This document shows, piece by piece, positions 1-8,035 of a DNA stretch of 64,000 bases. The position numbers were made by a program, and so were the translations under genes. The stretch lies in contig NZ_CP036537.1 in the NCBI RefSeq assembly GCF_021184025.1, forward strand, positions 2,542,001 through 2,606,000, in the 5' to 3' direction. The first letter of the stretch is position 1; the number at the start of each line of letters is the position of its first letter. This DNA comes from Rhodopseudomonas boonkerdii (lineage in GTDB: Bacteria; Pseudomonadota; Alphaproteobacteria; Rhizobiales; Xanthobacteraceae). Below the pieces are notes generated by a model. The model had not been told where the DNA came from, did no database searches, and saw only the letters and a program-made list of their open reading frames with translations.

Positions 1-2
1 CG

Positions 3-815
3 GCTTTCTTCGGGCTTGCAGGATACATCCTGGCTCTGGTCACGCCCAAATATGATCCGGTTTCGCTGTGGATGACCTTGCCCTTGGCGATCATCGCAGC
101 CGGCACCGCGGCGGCGATTATCGGGGCGTTGGCTCTACGCACCCGGGGCGTCTACTTCATCATGGTCACGTTGGCCTTCGGCGAGATGTTGTTTTACCTA
201 TTCCACGACAGCAAATTTTCGGGTGGCTCCGACGGCATCTTCATCAATTTCAAGCCTACGGCGGATATCGGCGGCTGGTCACTCCTTAATCTGGAGGACG
301 CGACGTCATTCTATCTCGTTGTCGTTGGAATGACGGCGCTTGTGCTGGTGCTGCTGCACGGGCTGGTAAATTCTCCATTCGGCCGAGCTCTTGCCGCGTC
401 CAAGGACAATGAACGACGTGCTCGCGCGCTCGGCTTTCCAGTGTTCCGGATCAGGCTCACGGCATTCGTCATTTCTGGAATGATCGCAGGAGCCGCCGGT
501 TACTTCTCTGCCGCGCAGTTCGGATTCGTCGCACCGCAGACGCTAGGCTGGCACCTATCCGCAATCGTGTTGGTGATGGTGTTGATCGGAGGACTCAACT
601 CGGTGCCGGGGCCCTTGGTGGGCGCTCTTGTCTTGACCGGCTTGGAAGAGATTCTCAAAGGCGTTACCGAGCATTGGAAGCTGGCCGAAGGCATCATTGT
701 GATTGTCATCGTGCTAGCGATGCCGAACGGTCTGGACAGGGTGCTGTCGCTGCTTCGACCGCAAGCGGAGCCCGTTGTGGGAGCTAAGCCGGTGACGGAG
801 GCCAGTCATGGCTGA
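3..815 (+). CDS. livM: Branched-chain-type ABC transporter permease (LivM), 5'-truncated by window edge
   Basis: This is an inner-membrane permease of a Liv-type (HAAT) ABC importer. The reading frame is open from base 3, so the gene begins before the window; about 270 residues are visible. The visible part is a run of hydrophobic segments. It carries the LivM-typical stretch around [14 protein letters not shown] (the cytoplasmic loop contacting the ATPase) and the late [14 protein letters not shown] helix. The stop overlaps the start of the next ATPase gene by 8 nt, so they form one operon. Its position beside the benzoyl-CoA genes suggests that an aromatic acid rather than an amino acid is the substrate; that is inference. 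LivK and LivH are expected upstream, outside the window. Confidence 0.9.
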   Translation, partial: AFFGLAGYILALVTPKYDPVSLWMTLPLAIIAAGTAAAIIGALALRTRGVYFIMVTLAFGEMLFYLFHDSKFSGGSDGIFINFKPTADIGGWSLLNLEDATSFYLVVVGMTALVLVLLHGLVNSPFGRALAASKDNERRARALGFPVFRIRLTAFVISGMIAGAAGYFSAAQFGFVAPQTLGWHLSAIVLVMVLIGGLNSVPGPLVGALVLTGLEEILKGVTEHWKLAEGIIVIVIVLAMPNGLDRVLSLLRPQAEPVVGAKPVTEASHG

Positions 816-1575
816 GAGTCCGCATTGCGTGTTCCGTGCCGTCAGCTTGACCAAGCGGTTCGGTGGGCTCGTGGCCGTCAATGACGTGTCGGTCGATTTG
901 CACATGGGCGAAATTCACGCAGTGATCGGTCCGAATGGGGCAGGCAAATCGACCTTGATCAACCTGCTCTCCGGAGATCTGTTGCCGACATCCGGCGAGA
1001 TCCGCTCCGGCGACCACGATCTCACGCATTTTCCGCCGGACAAGCGCGCGCTTAAGGGAATCGGGCGCTCTTTCCAGAAGACGACGATCTTTCCTCGGTT
1101 CACCGCGCGGGAAAACGTACGTCTAGCGGCGCAGTCGCATATGCCGACCGCTTTGAAGATGTGGGGACGCACGGATGCGGACTCCGTTGTCCGACAGGCG
1201 ACGCAACAGGCTCTGGTCAGGACCGGTCTTTCAGCCCGCGCCGGCATCATCGCAGCGAATCTATCGCACGGCGAACAACGCCAGCTTGAGATTGCCATGG
1301 TTCTCGCGACCGGACCACGCGTGGTGTTGCTTGATGAGCCCCTTGCCGGAATGGGACATGCGGAAGCAAGGAACATGATAGCCCTCATCGCTGCGATGAG
1401 GCACGACTGCGCCGTTCTCGTCGTCGAGCACGATATGGATGCGGTGTTCGAATTGGCGGATCGGCTCACGGTCATGGCCGACGGAAGGGTCATTGCCAGC
1501 GGATTGCCTCAGGACGTGCGCTCAAATGCGGCCGTCCGGGTCGCGTATCTCGGCGAAGACGAGGGGGCTGCATGA
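808..1575 (+). CDS. livG: Branched-chain-type ABC transporter ATP-binding protein (LivG)
   Basis: This is a 255-residue ATPase of the same importer. It shows Walker [10 protein letters not shown] at residues 41-49, a Q-loop region before residue 90, a signature variant [10 protein letters not shown] near residue 152, Walker [13 protein letters not shown], and the H-loop VEHDMD. The length and the GMGHAE stretch after Walker B fit LivG. It overlaps livM by 8 nt and livF by 4 nt (ATGA), which implies translational coupling. LSHGEQ in place of LSGGQ is normal for this family. Confidence 0.93.
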   Translation: MAESPHCVFRAVSLTKRFGGLVAVNDVSVDLHMGEIHAVIGPNGAGKSTLINLLSGDLLPTSGEIRSGDHDLTHFPPDKRALKGIGRSFQKTTIFPRFTARENVRLAAQSHMPTALKMWGRTDADSVVRQATQQALVRTGLSARAGIIAANLSHGEQRQLEIAMVLATGPRVVLLDEPLAGMGHAEARNMIALIAAMRHDCAVLVVEHDMDAVFELADRLTVMADGRVIASGLPQDVRSNAAVRVAYLGEDEGAA

Positions 1576-2282
1576 CATCGCTTCTCAGCGTAAGCCAGCT
1601 ACAGGCATTTTACGGCCTGGGACAGGTCCTGCATGGGCTGGATCTGCGCGTCGGGCGCGGTGAGCAAGTTGCGTTGGTCGGGCGCAACGGAATGGGAAAG
1701 ACGACACTTCTGCGATCACTCATGGGGCTGGTTGCGGATCGCCGTGGTCAGATACTCCTGGGTGGACAGGACATCTCGCGGGCGAAAGTGGAAACGATCG
1801 CGCGCGCGGGAGTGGCGCTCGTCCCGGAAGGTCGCGGAATCTTCGGATCCTTATCCGTCGCCGAAAACCTCGTAATGACGGCTCGGCCGGGCGTAGGCGG
1901 AAACCGGTCATGGACGCTGAAACGGATCTACGACCTGTTTCCTCGGCTGCATGCGCGGCGAAGCAATGGAGGTCATCAGTTGTCCGGCGGCGAGCAGCAG
2001 ATGCTCTCGATCGGGCGGGCATTGATGACCAATCCAGACCTGCTGCTGATCGATGAGGCGACCGAAGGCCTCGCGCCACTGATTGCTCGAGACATCTGGA
2101 CAACGCTCGATGTGATCCGCGAGGAAGGGGTCGCAAGCATTGTCGTGGACAAGGATTTTCGGTCGTTGTCAAAAATCGCCGACCGCATCGTAGTGTTGTC
2201 GAAAGGGAATGTCGTCTTCAACGACAGTCCATCCGTGCTGGCGCAGCAACCGCAAATGCTCGCCCTTCACCTCGGGCTCTGA
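1572..2282 (+). CDS. livF: Branched-chain-type ABC transporter ATP-binding protein (LivF)
   Basis: This is the 236-residue second ATPase of the importer. Walker A is GRNGMGKTT (residues 37-45), the signature is LSGGEQQML, and Walker B is [13 protein letters not shown]. Where LivF proteins usually read VEQN at the switch position, this one reads VVDKDF. I associate that variant with Liv systems for aromatic compounds, but cannot confirm it here. Its 3' end overlaps the convergent minus-strand gene by 16 nt, so no intergenic terminator is possible between them. Confidence 0.92.
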   Translation: MTSLLSVSQLQAFYGLGQVLHGLDLRVGRGEQVALVGRNGMGKTTLLRSLMGLVADRRGQILLGGQDISRAKVETIARAGVALVPEGRGIFGSLSVAENLVMTARPGVGGNRSWTLKRIYDLFPRLHARRSNGGHQLSGGEQQMLSIGRALMTNPDLLLIDEATEGLAPLIARDIWTTLDVIREEGVASIVVDKDFRSLSKIADRIVVLSKGNVVFNDSPSVLAQQPQMLALHLGL

Positions 2283-2770
2283 TCGGACACGCGAAGATCG
2301 ACGTCGTCAGCGCCAATGATGGTTCGCGATTCGCTATTCGGCCATTCGACGGTCAGGAATCCGACGACGTCATCGAGGCCTGTCTCATCGACTACGTCAT
2401 AGAAGTGTGGATGTTCCGAGCGTGCGATGAAAGCATGGAGCAGGTGGGCCGCAGTGTAGTCGTAGACGATATCTCCGGGGACGACCCCCGGTCGGCGCAT
2501 GGCAAAGCGTCGGAAGGCGGTAAGACGGGCCTTGTCAGCGCCCTCTGCCACGAACGACATAACGACGGCACCGTCCGGAATATTGGGGCCATCGTGCATG
2601 CGGTCGAGGATATGATGGGCGTTGGCTTGCACGACGTCATCGATGTTACGGAAATCGGCGCATGCATCGAGAGGATCTAGGTCGTTGTAGGTCACGACGA
2701 TCCGACATGGATCGAGGCCGTGGTCGACAAGAACGTCGGCCAGCGTTCGGCGATGTTTCGCTGTTTTCAC
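2267..2770 (-). CDS. Conserved-looking unknown protein coupled to boxR
   Basis: This is a 167-residue soluble, acidic protein without signal peptide or membrane segment. I do not recognise the family. It starts at a GTG that overlaps the boxR stop by 4 nt (GTGA), so it is co-translated with the regulator. It contains an IVVTYNDLDPLDAC stretch and many Asp, His and Arg residues, but no motif I can assign. Co-transcription with boxR suggests a role in benzoate metabolism or its control. Long in-frame coding with no competing feature on the other strand supports a real gene. Confidence 0.7.
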   Translation of the reverse strand: MKTAKHRRTLADVLVDHGLDPCRIVVTYNDLDPLDACADFRNIDDVVQANAHHILDRMHDGPNIPDGAVVMSFVAEGADKARLTAFRRFAMRRPGVVPGDIVYDYTAAHLLHAFIARSEHPHFYDVVDETGLDDVVGFLTVEWPNSESRTIIGADDVDLRVSDQSPR

Positions 2771-3663
2771 CGACCTGCTGCCGTCCGTGGCAGTGAGGCT
2801 AGGGAGCCGCGATCGAGCGCTGGCGCGATGGCTTTCCGAAGCTTCTCGGCGGCCTTATCGATGGTGAGGCCCGCCGTATCGACTTCGGCCGCAGCACGCG
2901 CATAGAGCGGTTCGCGGCTGAGCAGGATCGTACGGAGTTCTTCCATGGCGGAGCGATTGTCGGCCATCGGGCGCAGATCGCCTTGTTTCCGGACGCGACC
3001 CATGTGCTCTTCGGGCTTGGCGCGGAGCCAGACTGTGTAGAACGACGACAGGACCAGATCGAACGTCACAGGCTCCGAGACAATGCCGCCGCCCGTAGCG
3101 AGTACGATCGGGTCGCGCTGTGCCAATAGATGGGCTAGAGCCTCCTGCTCCTTGCGCCGGAAACCTTCCTGTCCGTATAGAGCGAGGATTTCGGCGACTG
3201 ACAGTTCGCTTTGCTTCTCAATCTCCTTATTGAGTTCGATGAATTTCCAGCCGATGCTTTCGGCCAGCAAGCGCCCAAGCGTCGATTTGCCTGCTCCGCG
3301 AAGGCCGATCAACGCAATGCCTGCATGACGCGGGATGCCGTGTCCCGAGAGGACCTCTTTCGCTTTGGCGATCTGCTGCGGTGTTGCGTTCCGAATGAGG
3401 TCGCGGATCACGAGCGAGTCCGGCGACATATCGGCGGACGGAATGATGTCTTCGAGATGCGCTCCCATTGCTGCGGATACCCGGCGCAGAAGGACAATCG
3501 AGACATTGCCTTGTCCGGCTTCAAGTTGCGCAATGTAACGCTCGGAAAGACCCGATGCGGACGACAGGACCTTGCGCGACATGCCGCGCAGACCGCGCAT
3601 CGTGCGCACGCGATTGCCTAGCTGTTCGAGAAATTCGAGCTCCGCCGCTTCGGGATCCGCCAT
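2767..3663 (-). CDS. boxR: BoxR-type regulator: HTH domain fused to a shikimate-kinase-like domain
   Basis: This 298-residue transcription regulator has an XRE-type helix-turn-helix (about residues 15-70, with SGLSERYIAQLEAGQGN). It is fused to a shikimate-kinase-like P-loop domain with Walker A GLRGAGKST at residues 120-128. That architecture is diagnostic of BoxR, which in Azoarcus/Aromatoleum represses box genes until benzoyl-CoA binds the kinase-like domain. It is transcribed divergently from the ligase gene across a 125-bp region with an inverted repeat of TGCA-centred half-sites. It probably controls both directions, including itself. The start ATG at 3663 gives the normal family length. 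Confidence 0.93.
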   Translation of the reverse strand: MADPEAAELEFLEQLGNRVRTMRGLRGMSRKVLSSASGLSERYIAQLEAGQGNVSIVLLRRVSAAMGAHLEDIIPSADMSPDSLVIRDLIRNATPQQIAKAKEVLSGHGIPRHAGIALIGLRGAGKSTLGRLLAESIGWKFIELNKEIEKQSELSVAEILALYGQEGFRRKEQEALAHLLAQRDPIVLATGGGIVSEPVTFDLVLSSFYTVWLRAKPEEHMGRVRKQGDLRPMADNRSAMEELRTILLSREPLYARAAAEVDTAGLTIDKAAEKLRKAIAPALDRGSLASLPRTAAGR

Positions 3664-3702
3664 TCTGCCATCAATTCCATGGGGTTACGCTGATGCTGAA
3701 AG

Positions 3703-3757
3703 ATAATGCAAGTAATCATTGACAAGCAAGTCGAGTTTCTGACTTTATTTGCATTAT
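3703..3757. promoter_or_regulatory. Candidate BoxR operator between boxR and the benzoate-CoA ligase gene
   Basis: The arms ATAATGCAAGTAA (3703-3715) and TTATTTGCATTAT (3745-3757) are inverted repeats matching at 12 of 13 positions. Both contain TGCA, the core reported for BoxR operators. Read outward, each arm runs into a -10-like hexamer: TATAAT at 3755-3760 for the ligase gene, and TATCTT (3705 to 3700, minus strand) for boxR. Binding here could therefore block both divergent promoters. The pairing of sites is read directly; protein binding is inferred. Confidence 0.65.
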
Positions 3758-3788
3758 AATTCTAAAAAACCACGCGAGAGGAAACGCC

Positions 3789-5378
3789 GTGCTGATGAGT
3801 CCCGCAGCATATCCGGGCATGCGCGCGCCGAACACCGTCAATACGGATGGGCCGTACAACGCCGTCACGTATCTGCTCGACCGGAACGTGGAGGAGGGCC
3901 GGGGAGGCAAGGTCGCCTTCCAGGACCCGACGCGAAAACTGACATATGGCGAGTTGCAAAGCCAAAGCCGCCGCTTCGCCAATCTGTTGCGCCGGATGGG
4001 CGTGAGACGTGAGGAGCGCATAGCGCTTATCATGCTCGACACCGTCGACTTCCCGGTTGCCTTTCTTGGGGCGATCCGTGCCGGGGTTGTCCCCGTGCCG
4101 TTGAATACGCTGCTGACGACCGAGCAATACGCCTACATACTGGCGGACTGTCGCGCACGCGTTCTTTTCGTTTCAGAGCCACTACTTGCATCTGTCAGGG
4201 ATGTCATCGGCCGGATGCCGGACCTTGATCATGTCGTCGTCGCAGGCGGCGACGCAGCCGGCTGTCTTCGCTTTGATGATGAACTCGCTCGAGAAGCGGA
4301 CGATTTCGTCACAGCAAGAACTCATCCGGACGAGCCTGCCTTCTGGTTGTACTCATCCGGCTCCACGGGGATGCCGAAGGGTGTTCGCCATCTGCATGCG
4401 AGCCTTGAGGCGACCGCCGAAACATATGCAAAGTGCGTTCTCGGCATTCGCGAAGACGACGTCGGGCTGTCGGCAGCGAAGCTCTTCTTTGCCTACGGTC
4501 TCGGTAACGCGCTGACTTTCCCGATGTCGGTTGGTGCGTCTACCATTCTCAACCCGGAGAGGCCGACTCCGGCAGTGATGTTCGATCTCATCCGCAGACA
4601 TGACCCGAGCATCTTTTTCGGTGTTCCGACGCTCTTCGCTTCGATGCTGAACGACGCGACGTTCAAAGATGTGCCGCGAACGAAACGTTTGAGGATATGC
4701 ACCTCGGCGGGTGAGGCGCTGCCGGAAATGGTCGGCAAAAACTGGCGAGAGCGCTTCGGTGTGGACATTCTCGATGGCGTCGGCTCCACGGAACTTCTTC
4801 ACATTTTTCTCACCAACGCACCTGGCGACGTCAAATACGGCACGTCCGGGCGCGCAGTGCCCGGCTATCAAGTCCGTCTGATCGATGACGCGGGCCGGGA
4901 TGTGGCCGATGGCGAGATCGGCGAGCTCATCGTCAACGCACCATCGGCCGCAGAAGGATATTGGAATCAGCGCAGCAAGAGCCGTCAGACGTTCGAAGGC
5001 GGATGGACACGGACGGGAGACAAGTATCAGCGCGATGCGGACGGACGTTACACCTACTGCGGCCGCTCCGACGATATGTTCAAGGTCTCAGGCATCTGGG
5101 TGTCGCCCTTCGAAGTGGAGAGCGCGCTGATCTCACATCCCGACGTTCTGGAGGCAGCGGTGGTCCCGGCGGAGGATGGCGAGGGGCTGCTCAAACCCAA
5201 GGCTTTCATCGTGGCAAGGCCTGGCGCCGATCTGACGTCTTTGAACGAAAGCCTGAAGGAGCACGTGAAAAAGAGCGTGGGGCCATGGAAGTATCCTCGT
5301 TGGATCGAGGTGCTGGAAAGCTTGCCAAAGACGGCCACCGGAAAAATACAGCGTTTCAAACTGAGGGCAACTTCGTAA
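3789..5378 (+). CDS. Benzoate-CoA ligase (AMP-forming)
   Basis: This is a 529-residue acyl-adenylate-forming enzyme that would activate benzoate with ATP and CoA to benzoyl-CoA, the entry step of the box pathway. It shows the P-loop-like YSSGSTGMPKG (residues 188-198), the GVGSTELLHIF A5 region, TRTGDKY, and a C-terminal PKTATGKIQ with the catalytic lysine. The length fits benzoate-CoA ligases (BclA/BadA type). The start is GTG at 3789 or the ATG two codons later at 3795; a GAGAGGAA ribosome-binding site lies at 3776-3783. It is first in the plus-strand box operon, under the candidate BoxR operator. Use of a related aromatic acid such as 2-aminobenzoate cannot be excluded. Confidence 0.9.
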   Translation: MLMSPAAYPGMRAPNTVNTDGPYNAVTYLLDRNVEEGRGGKVAFQDPTRKLTYGELQSQSRRFANLLRRMGVRREERIALIMLDTVDFPVAFLGAIRAGVVPVPLNTLLTTEQYAYILADCRARVLFVSEPLLASVRDVIGRMPDLDHVVVAGGDAAGCLRFDDELAREADDFVTARTHPDEPAFWLYSSGSTGMPKGVRHLHASLEATAETYAKCVLGIREDDVGLSAAKLFFAYGLGNALTFPMSVGASTILNPERPTPAVMFDLIRRHDPSIFFGVPTLFASMLNDATFKDVPRTKRLRICTSAGEALPEMVGKNWRERFGVDILDGVGSTELLHIFLTNAPGDVKYGTSGRAVPGYQVRLIDDAGRDVADGEIGELIVNAPSAAEGYWNQRSKSRQTFEGGWTRTGDKYQRDADGRYTYCGRSDDMFKVSGIWVSPFEVESALISHPDVLEAAVVPAEDGEGLLKPKAFIVARPGADLTSLNESLKEHVKKSVGPWKYPRWIEVLESLPKTATGKIQRFKLRATS

Positions 5379-5402
5379 GCGCCGAAGTGCATGGAGGATA
5401 CG

Positions 5403-6218
5403 ATGACACTACAGCCCCAAGGCACGCTCGAAATCGACGATGCCCGGCTCGAGTATCTGATGCTTGGTCCGAGCCCGGAGAACGCCCCAACCATCGTCAT
5501 GCTTCACGAAGGGCTGGGGTCGGCAGCTCTGTGGCACGAGTACCCCCAGAAACTCCAGGAGGCGACGGGCGCTGGCGTCTTCGTCTATTCGCGTGCCGGA
5601 TACGGCGCTTCATCTCCCGCCGAGCTTCCCCGGCCACTTGACTTTATGCACCGCGAGGCTCTGGACGTGCTTCCGAAGGTGCTAGACCGTATCGGCTTCC
5701 GCAGAGGCCTCTTGCTCGGTCATTCGGACGGCGCCTCAATCGCGACGATCTATGTGGGAGGTGTGCAGGATCACCGCGTGCGCGGTTTGATTTTGATTGC
5801 GCCCCATTTTGTCAATGAGGATATCTGTGTCGAAGCCATCCGCAATACAAAAGCCAGGTTCGACACAGACGACCTGCGGCAGCGTCTCTCCCGCTGGCAC
5901 GCCAATGTCGACAACGCCTTCAACGGATGGGCCGACGTCTGGCTGAACCCGGACTTCCGGGACTTCGATATCTCCGAGTATCTCGCTTACGTGCGCGTGC
6001 CGATCTCGATCGTGCAGGGGGCCAGCGATCCCTATGGCTCGCTGCGTCACGTCCGGATCGCAGAAGAGGAATGCTACTGCCCCGTCGAAGCCACGATTCT
6101 TGAGAGGACGGGGCATTCGCCACAACGGGAGGCGGCTGTTTCGACGCTTCGCGCAACAGCTGAATTTGCCAACCGCCTTCTGAAGACACACGGCGAGGCC
6201 GCTCTTCAAGCTGCTTGA
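5403..6218 (+). CDS. Alpha/beta hydrolase of the box cluster
   Basis: This 271-residue soluble hydrolase has the nucleophile elbow GHSDGAS, an HEGLGS oxyanion stretch near residue 35, a candidate acid in GASDPYGS and a histidine in ERTGHSPQ. The start at 5403 is preferred over 5391 because GGAGG at 5393-5397 is correctly spaced from it. It lies between the ligase and boxC. Hydrolases in other box clusters are thought to act as thioesterases or lactonases that relieve dead-end CoA esters; the substrate here is not determined. The 74-bp gap downstream to the boxC frame contains a second control region. Confidence 0.8.
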   Translation: MTLQPQGTLEIDDARLEYLMLGPSPENAPTIVMLHEGLGSAALWHEYPQKLQEATGAGVFVYSRAGYGASSPAELPRPLDFMHREALDVLPKVLDRIGFRRGLLLGHSDGASIATIYVGGVQDHRVRGLILIAPHFVNEDICVEAIRNTKARFDTDDLRQRLSRWHANVDNAFNGWADVWLNPDFRDFDISEYLAYVRVPISIVQGASDPYGSLRHVRIAEEECYCPVEATILERTGHSPQREAAVSTLRATAEFANRLLKTHGEAALQAA

Positions 6219-6220
6219 TT

Positions 6221-6234
6221 TGCAATAAAGTGCA
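6221..6234. promoter_or_regulatory. TGCA-N6-TGCA element, candidate BoxR site
   Basis: The sequence is TGCA (6221-6224), six bases, TGCA (6231-6234), starting three bases after the hydrolase stop codon. This is the spacing described for BoxR operators in Azoarcus. It lies just upstream of a larger inverted repeat with the same TGCA core. The match is exact, but four-base cores are short, so chance is not excluded. Confidence 0.5.
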
Positions 6235-6242
6235 AAATTGGC

Positions 6243-6298
6243 TTGCGGCGCGGCCTGAAAATGCATTATATTGCCTCGTAGTATGAAATATAATGCAT
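6243..6298 (+). promoter_or_regulatory. Internal promoter with perfect 12-bp inverted repeat upstream of boxC
   Basis: A perfect inverted repeat of 12 bp (ATGCATTATATT at 6261-6272 and AATATAATGCAT at 6287-6298, 14-bp spacer) precedes the boxC Shine-Dalgarno. The left arm contains TATATT (6267-6272), placed 18 bp from TTGCGG (6243-6248), a plausible promoter. The half-site TGCATTATA is the same as in the boxR-ligase region. This suggests that boxCBA has its own benzoyl-CoA-responsive promoter besides read-through from the ligase promoter. Confidence 0.65.
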
Positions 6299-6316
6299 AA
6301 ATCAAAGGGGAGGATC

Positions 6317-8005
6317 ATGGGTGCGGAACCCCGCAAACTCGCCAATGGCTCTGCAATCATCGATTTTCAAACTGAGCCATCCAAGTATCGCCACTGGAAA
6401 CTTGAACTGGCCGGTGACGCCGCCACGCTGGTGATGGATGTTGATGAGAACGGCGGCCTGTTCGAGGGGTATCAGCTCAAGCTGAATTCCTATGACCTCG
6501 GCGTCGATATCGAATTGGCCGATGCCGTTCAGCGGCTGCGTTTCGAACATCCCGAAGTGAAAGTTGTCATCCTGAAGTCCGGGAAGAACCGCGTGTTCTG
6601 TGCCGGCGCCAACATTCGGATGCTCGCCGGCGCGACCCATGCGCATAAAGTGAACTTCTGTAAGTTCACCAACGAGACGCGCAACGGAATCGAGGACTCC
6701 AGCGAGAATTCCGGCCAGCGCTTCATCTGCGTCGTGAACGGAACCGCCGCAGGCGGCGGTTACGAGCTCGCCTTGGCGGCGGATCACATCATCCTGGCCG
6801 ACGACGGATCGGCGGCCGTCGCCCTGCCGGAGGTGCCTCTCCTTGCGGTCCTGCCCGGAACCGGCGGTCTCACGCGCGTCGTGGATAAGCGCAAGGTTCG
6901 CCGCGATCACGCGGATTTCTTCTGCACGATCGAAGAAGGCATCAAGGGCAAGCGCGCGGTGCAATGGCGCCTCGTTGATGAAACGGTGCCGAATTCCAAA
7001 TTGGACGCTAAGGTCGCTGAACGGGCGCAGCAGTTCGCGTCGACCTCCAAGCGCGGCGGCGAGGGGAGCGGCATTACGCTGACGCCGATCACGCGCGAGT
7101 TTATTCCCGACGGTATTCGCTACGAATACGTGTCGGTTGACATCAATCGCGAGCAACGGACGGCAACGATCACGCTTCGCGCGCCCGACGCGCCGGCGCC
7201 AGGCGACGTTGCTTCAATGGTGGAGCAGGGCGCCAAGTTTTGGTCATTGCAGGTGTGCCGCGAGCTCGATGATGCGATCCTGCATCTGCGTATCAATGAA
7301 CTCGAGACTGCGATGCTCGTGTTCAAGTCGATCGGCGAGCGTGATCGCGTCAAGGAGTACGATGAATTCCTGGCGATGCATGCTGATTATTGGTTGGTCA
7401 ACGAGATCAGGCATTACTGGAAACGCGTACTGAAGCGGATCGACGTGACCTCGCGCACGCTCGTTACGCTGGTCGAGCCCGGCTCCTGTTTCGTCGGAAC
7501 GCTTGCCGAACTGATCTTTGCCTCGGACCGCTCGTACATGTTGATCGGCGAGAGGCAGGGCGACAACCGCGCTCCGGCGGAGATCGTTCTGACGGCTGCG
7601 AACTTCGGGCCTTATCCGATGTGCAATGGCCTTACCCGACTCGAATCACGCTTCCTGGGCGACGCGGCAAGTCTTGATGTGGTGAAGGGCCGAACCGGTG
7701 AGGCTATCGGCGCAGAAGCTGCGGAAGAACTCGGCCTGGTCACCTTCGCGCTCGACGACATCGACTGGGACGACGAAGTGCGCGTGTTCCTTGAGGAACG
7801 GACCTCGTTCTCTCCGGATAGCCTCACCGGCATGGAAGCCAATCTGCGCTTCGTTGGTCCGGAAACGATGGAGTCGAAAATTTTCGCACGCCTGACTGCC
7901 TGGCAGAACTGGATTTTCCAGCGTCCGAATGCAGTCGGCGAGCACGGCGCTCTGCAACGCTACGGCACTGGTGAACGGGCCGAATTCGACATGACGCGCG
8001 TCTGA
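6317..8005 (+). CDS. boxC: BoxC, 2,3-epoxybenzoyl-CoA dihydrolase (benzoyl-CoA-dihydrodiol lyase)
   Basis: This is a 562-residue crotonase-family enzyme that hydrolytically opens the ring of 2,3-epoxybenzoyl-CoA, giving 3,4-dehydroadipyl-CoA semialdehyde and formate. The N-terminal half shows crotonase features: VFCAGANIRML (CoA oxyanion region), NGTAAGGGYELALA and LPEVPLLAVLPGTGG. The second half is the BoxC-specific extension. The start at 6317 is chosen for AAAGGGGAGG at 6304-6313; the ATG at 6293 falls inside the operator repeat. boxB follows after 30 bp. The length matches BoxC proteins. Confidence 0.94.
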   Translation: MGAEPRKLANGSAIIDFQTEPSKYRHWKLELAGDAATLVMDVDENGGLFEGYQLKLNSYDLGVDIELADAVQRLRFEHPEVKVVILKSGKNRVFCAGANIRMLAGATHAHKVNFCKFTNETRNGIEDSSENSGQRFICVVNGTAAGGGYELALAADHIILADDGSAAVALPEVPLLAVLPGTGGLTRVVDKRKVRRDHADFFCTIEEGIKGKRAVQWRLVDETVPNSKLDAKVAERAQQFASTSKRGGEGSGITLTPITREFIPDGIRYEYVSVDINREQRTATITLRAPDAPAPGDVASMVEQGAKFWSLQVCRELDDAILHLRINELETAMLVFKSIGERDRVKEYDEFLAMHADYWLVNEIRHYWKRVLKRIDVTSRTLVTLVEPGSCFVGTLAELIFASDRSYMLIGERQGDNRAPAEIVLTAANFGPYPMCNGLTRLESRFLGDAASLDVVKGRTGEAIGAEAAEELGLVTFALDDIDWDDEVRVFLEERTSFSPDSLTGMEANLRFVGPETMESKIFARLTAWQNWIFQRPNAVGEHGALQRYGTGERAEFDMTRV

Positions 8006-8035
8006 CATCCTCGTACTGGTCACAGGAAATACGCC

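Noticed and set aside
3719..3724. TTGACA as -35 of the benzoate-CoA ligase promoter
   Set aside because: The hexamer is exact, but it is 30 bp from the TATAAT at 3755, too far for a normal spacer, and the sequence 17 bp downstream is a poor -10.
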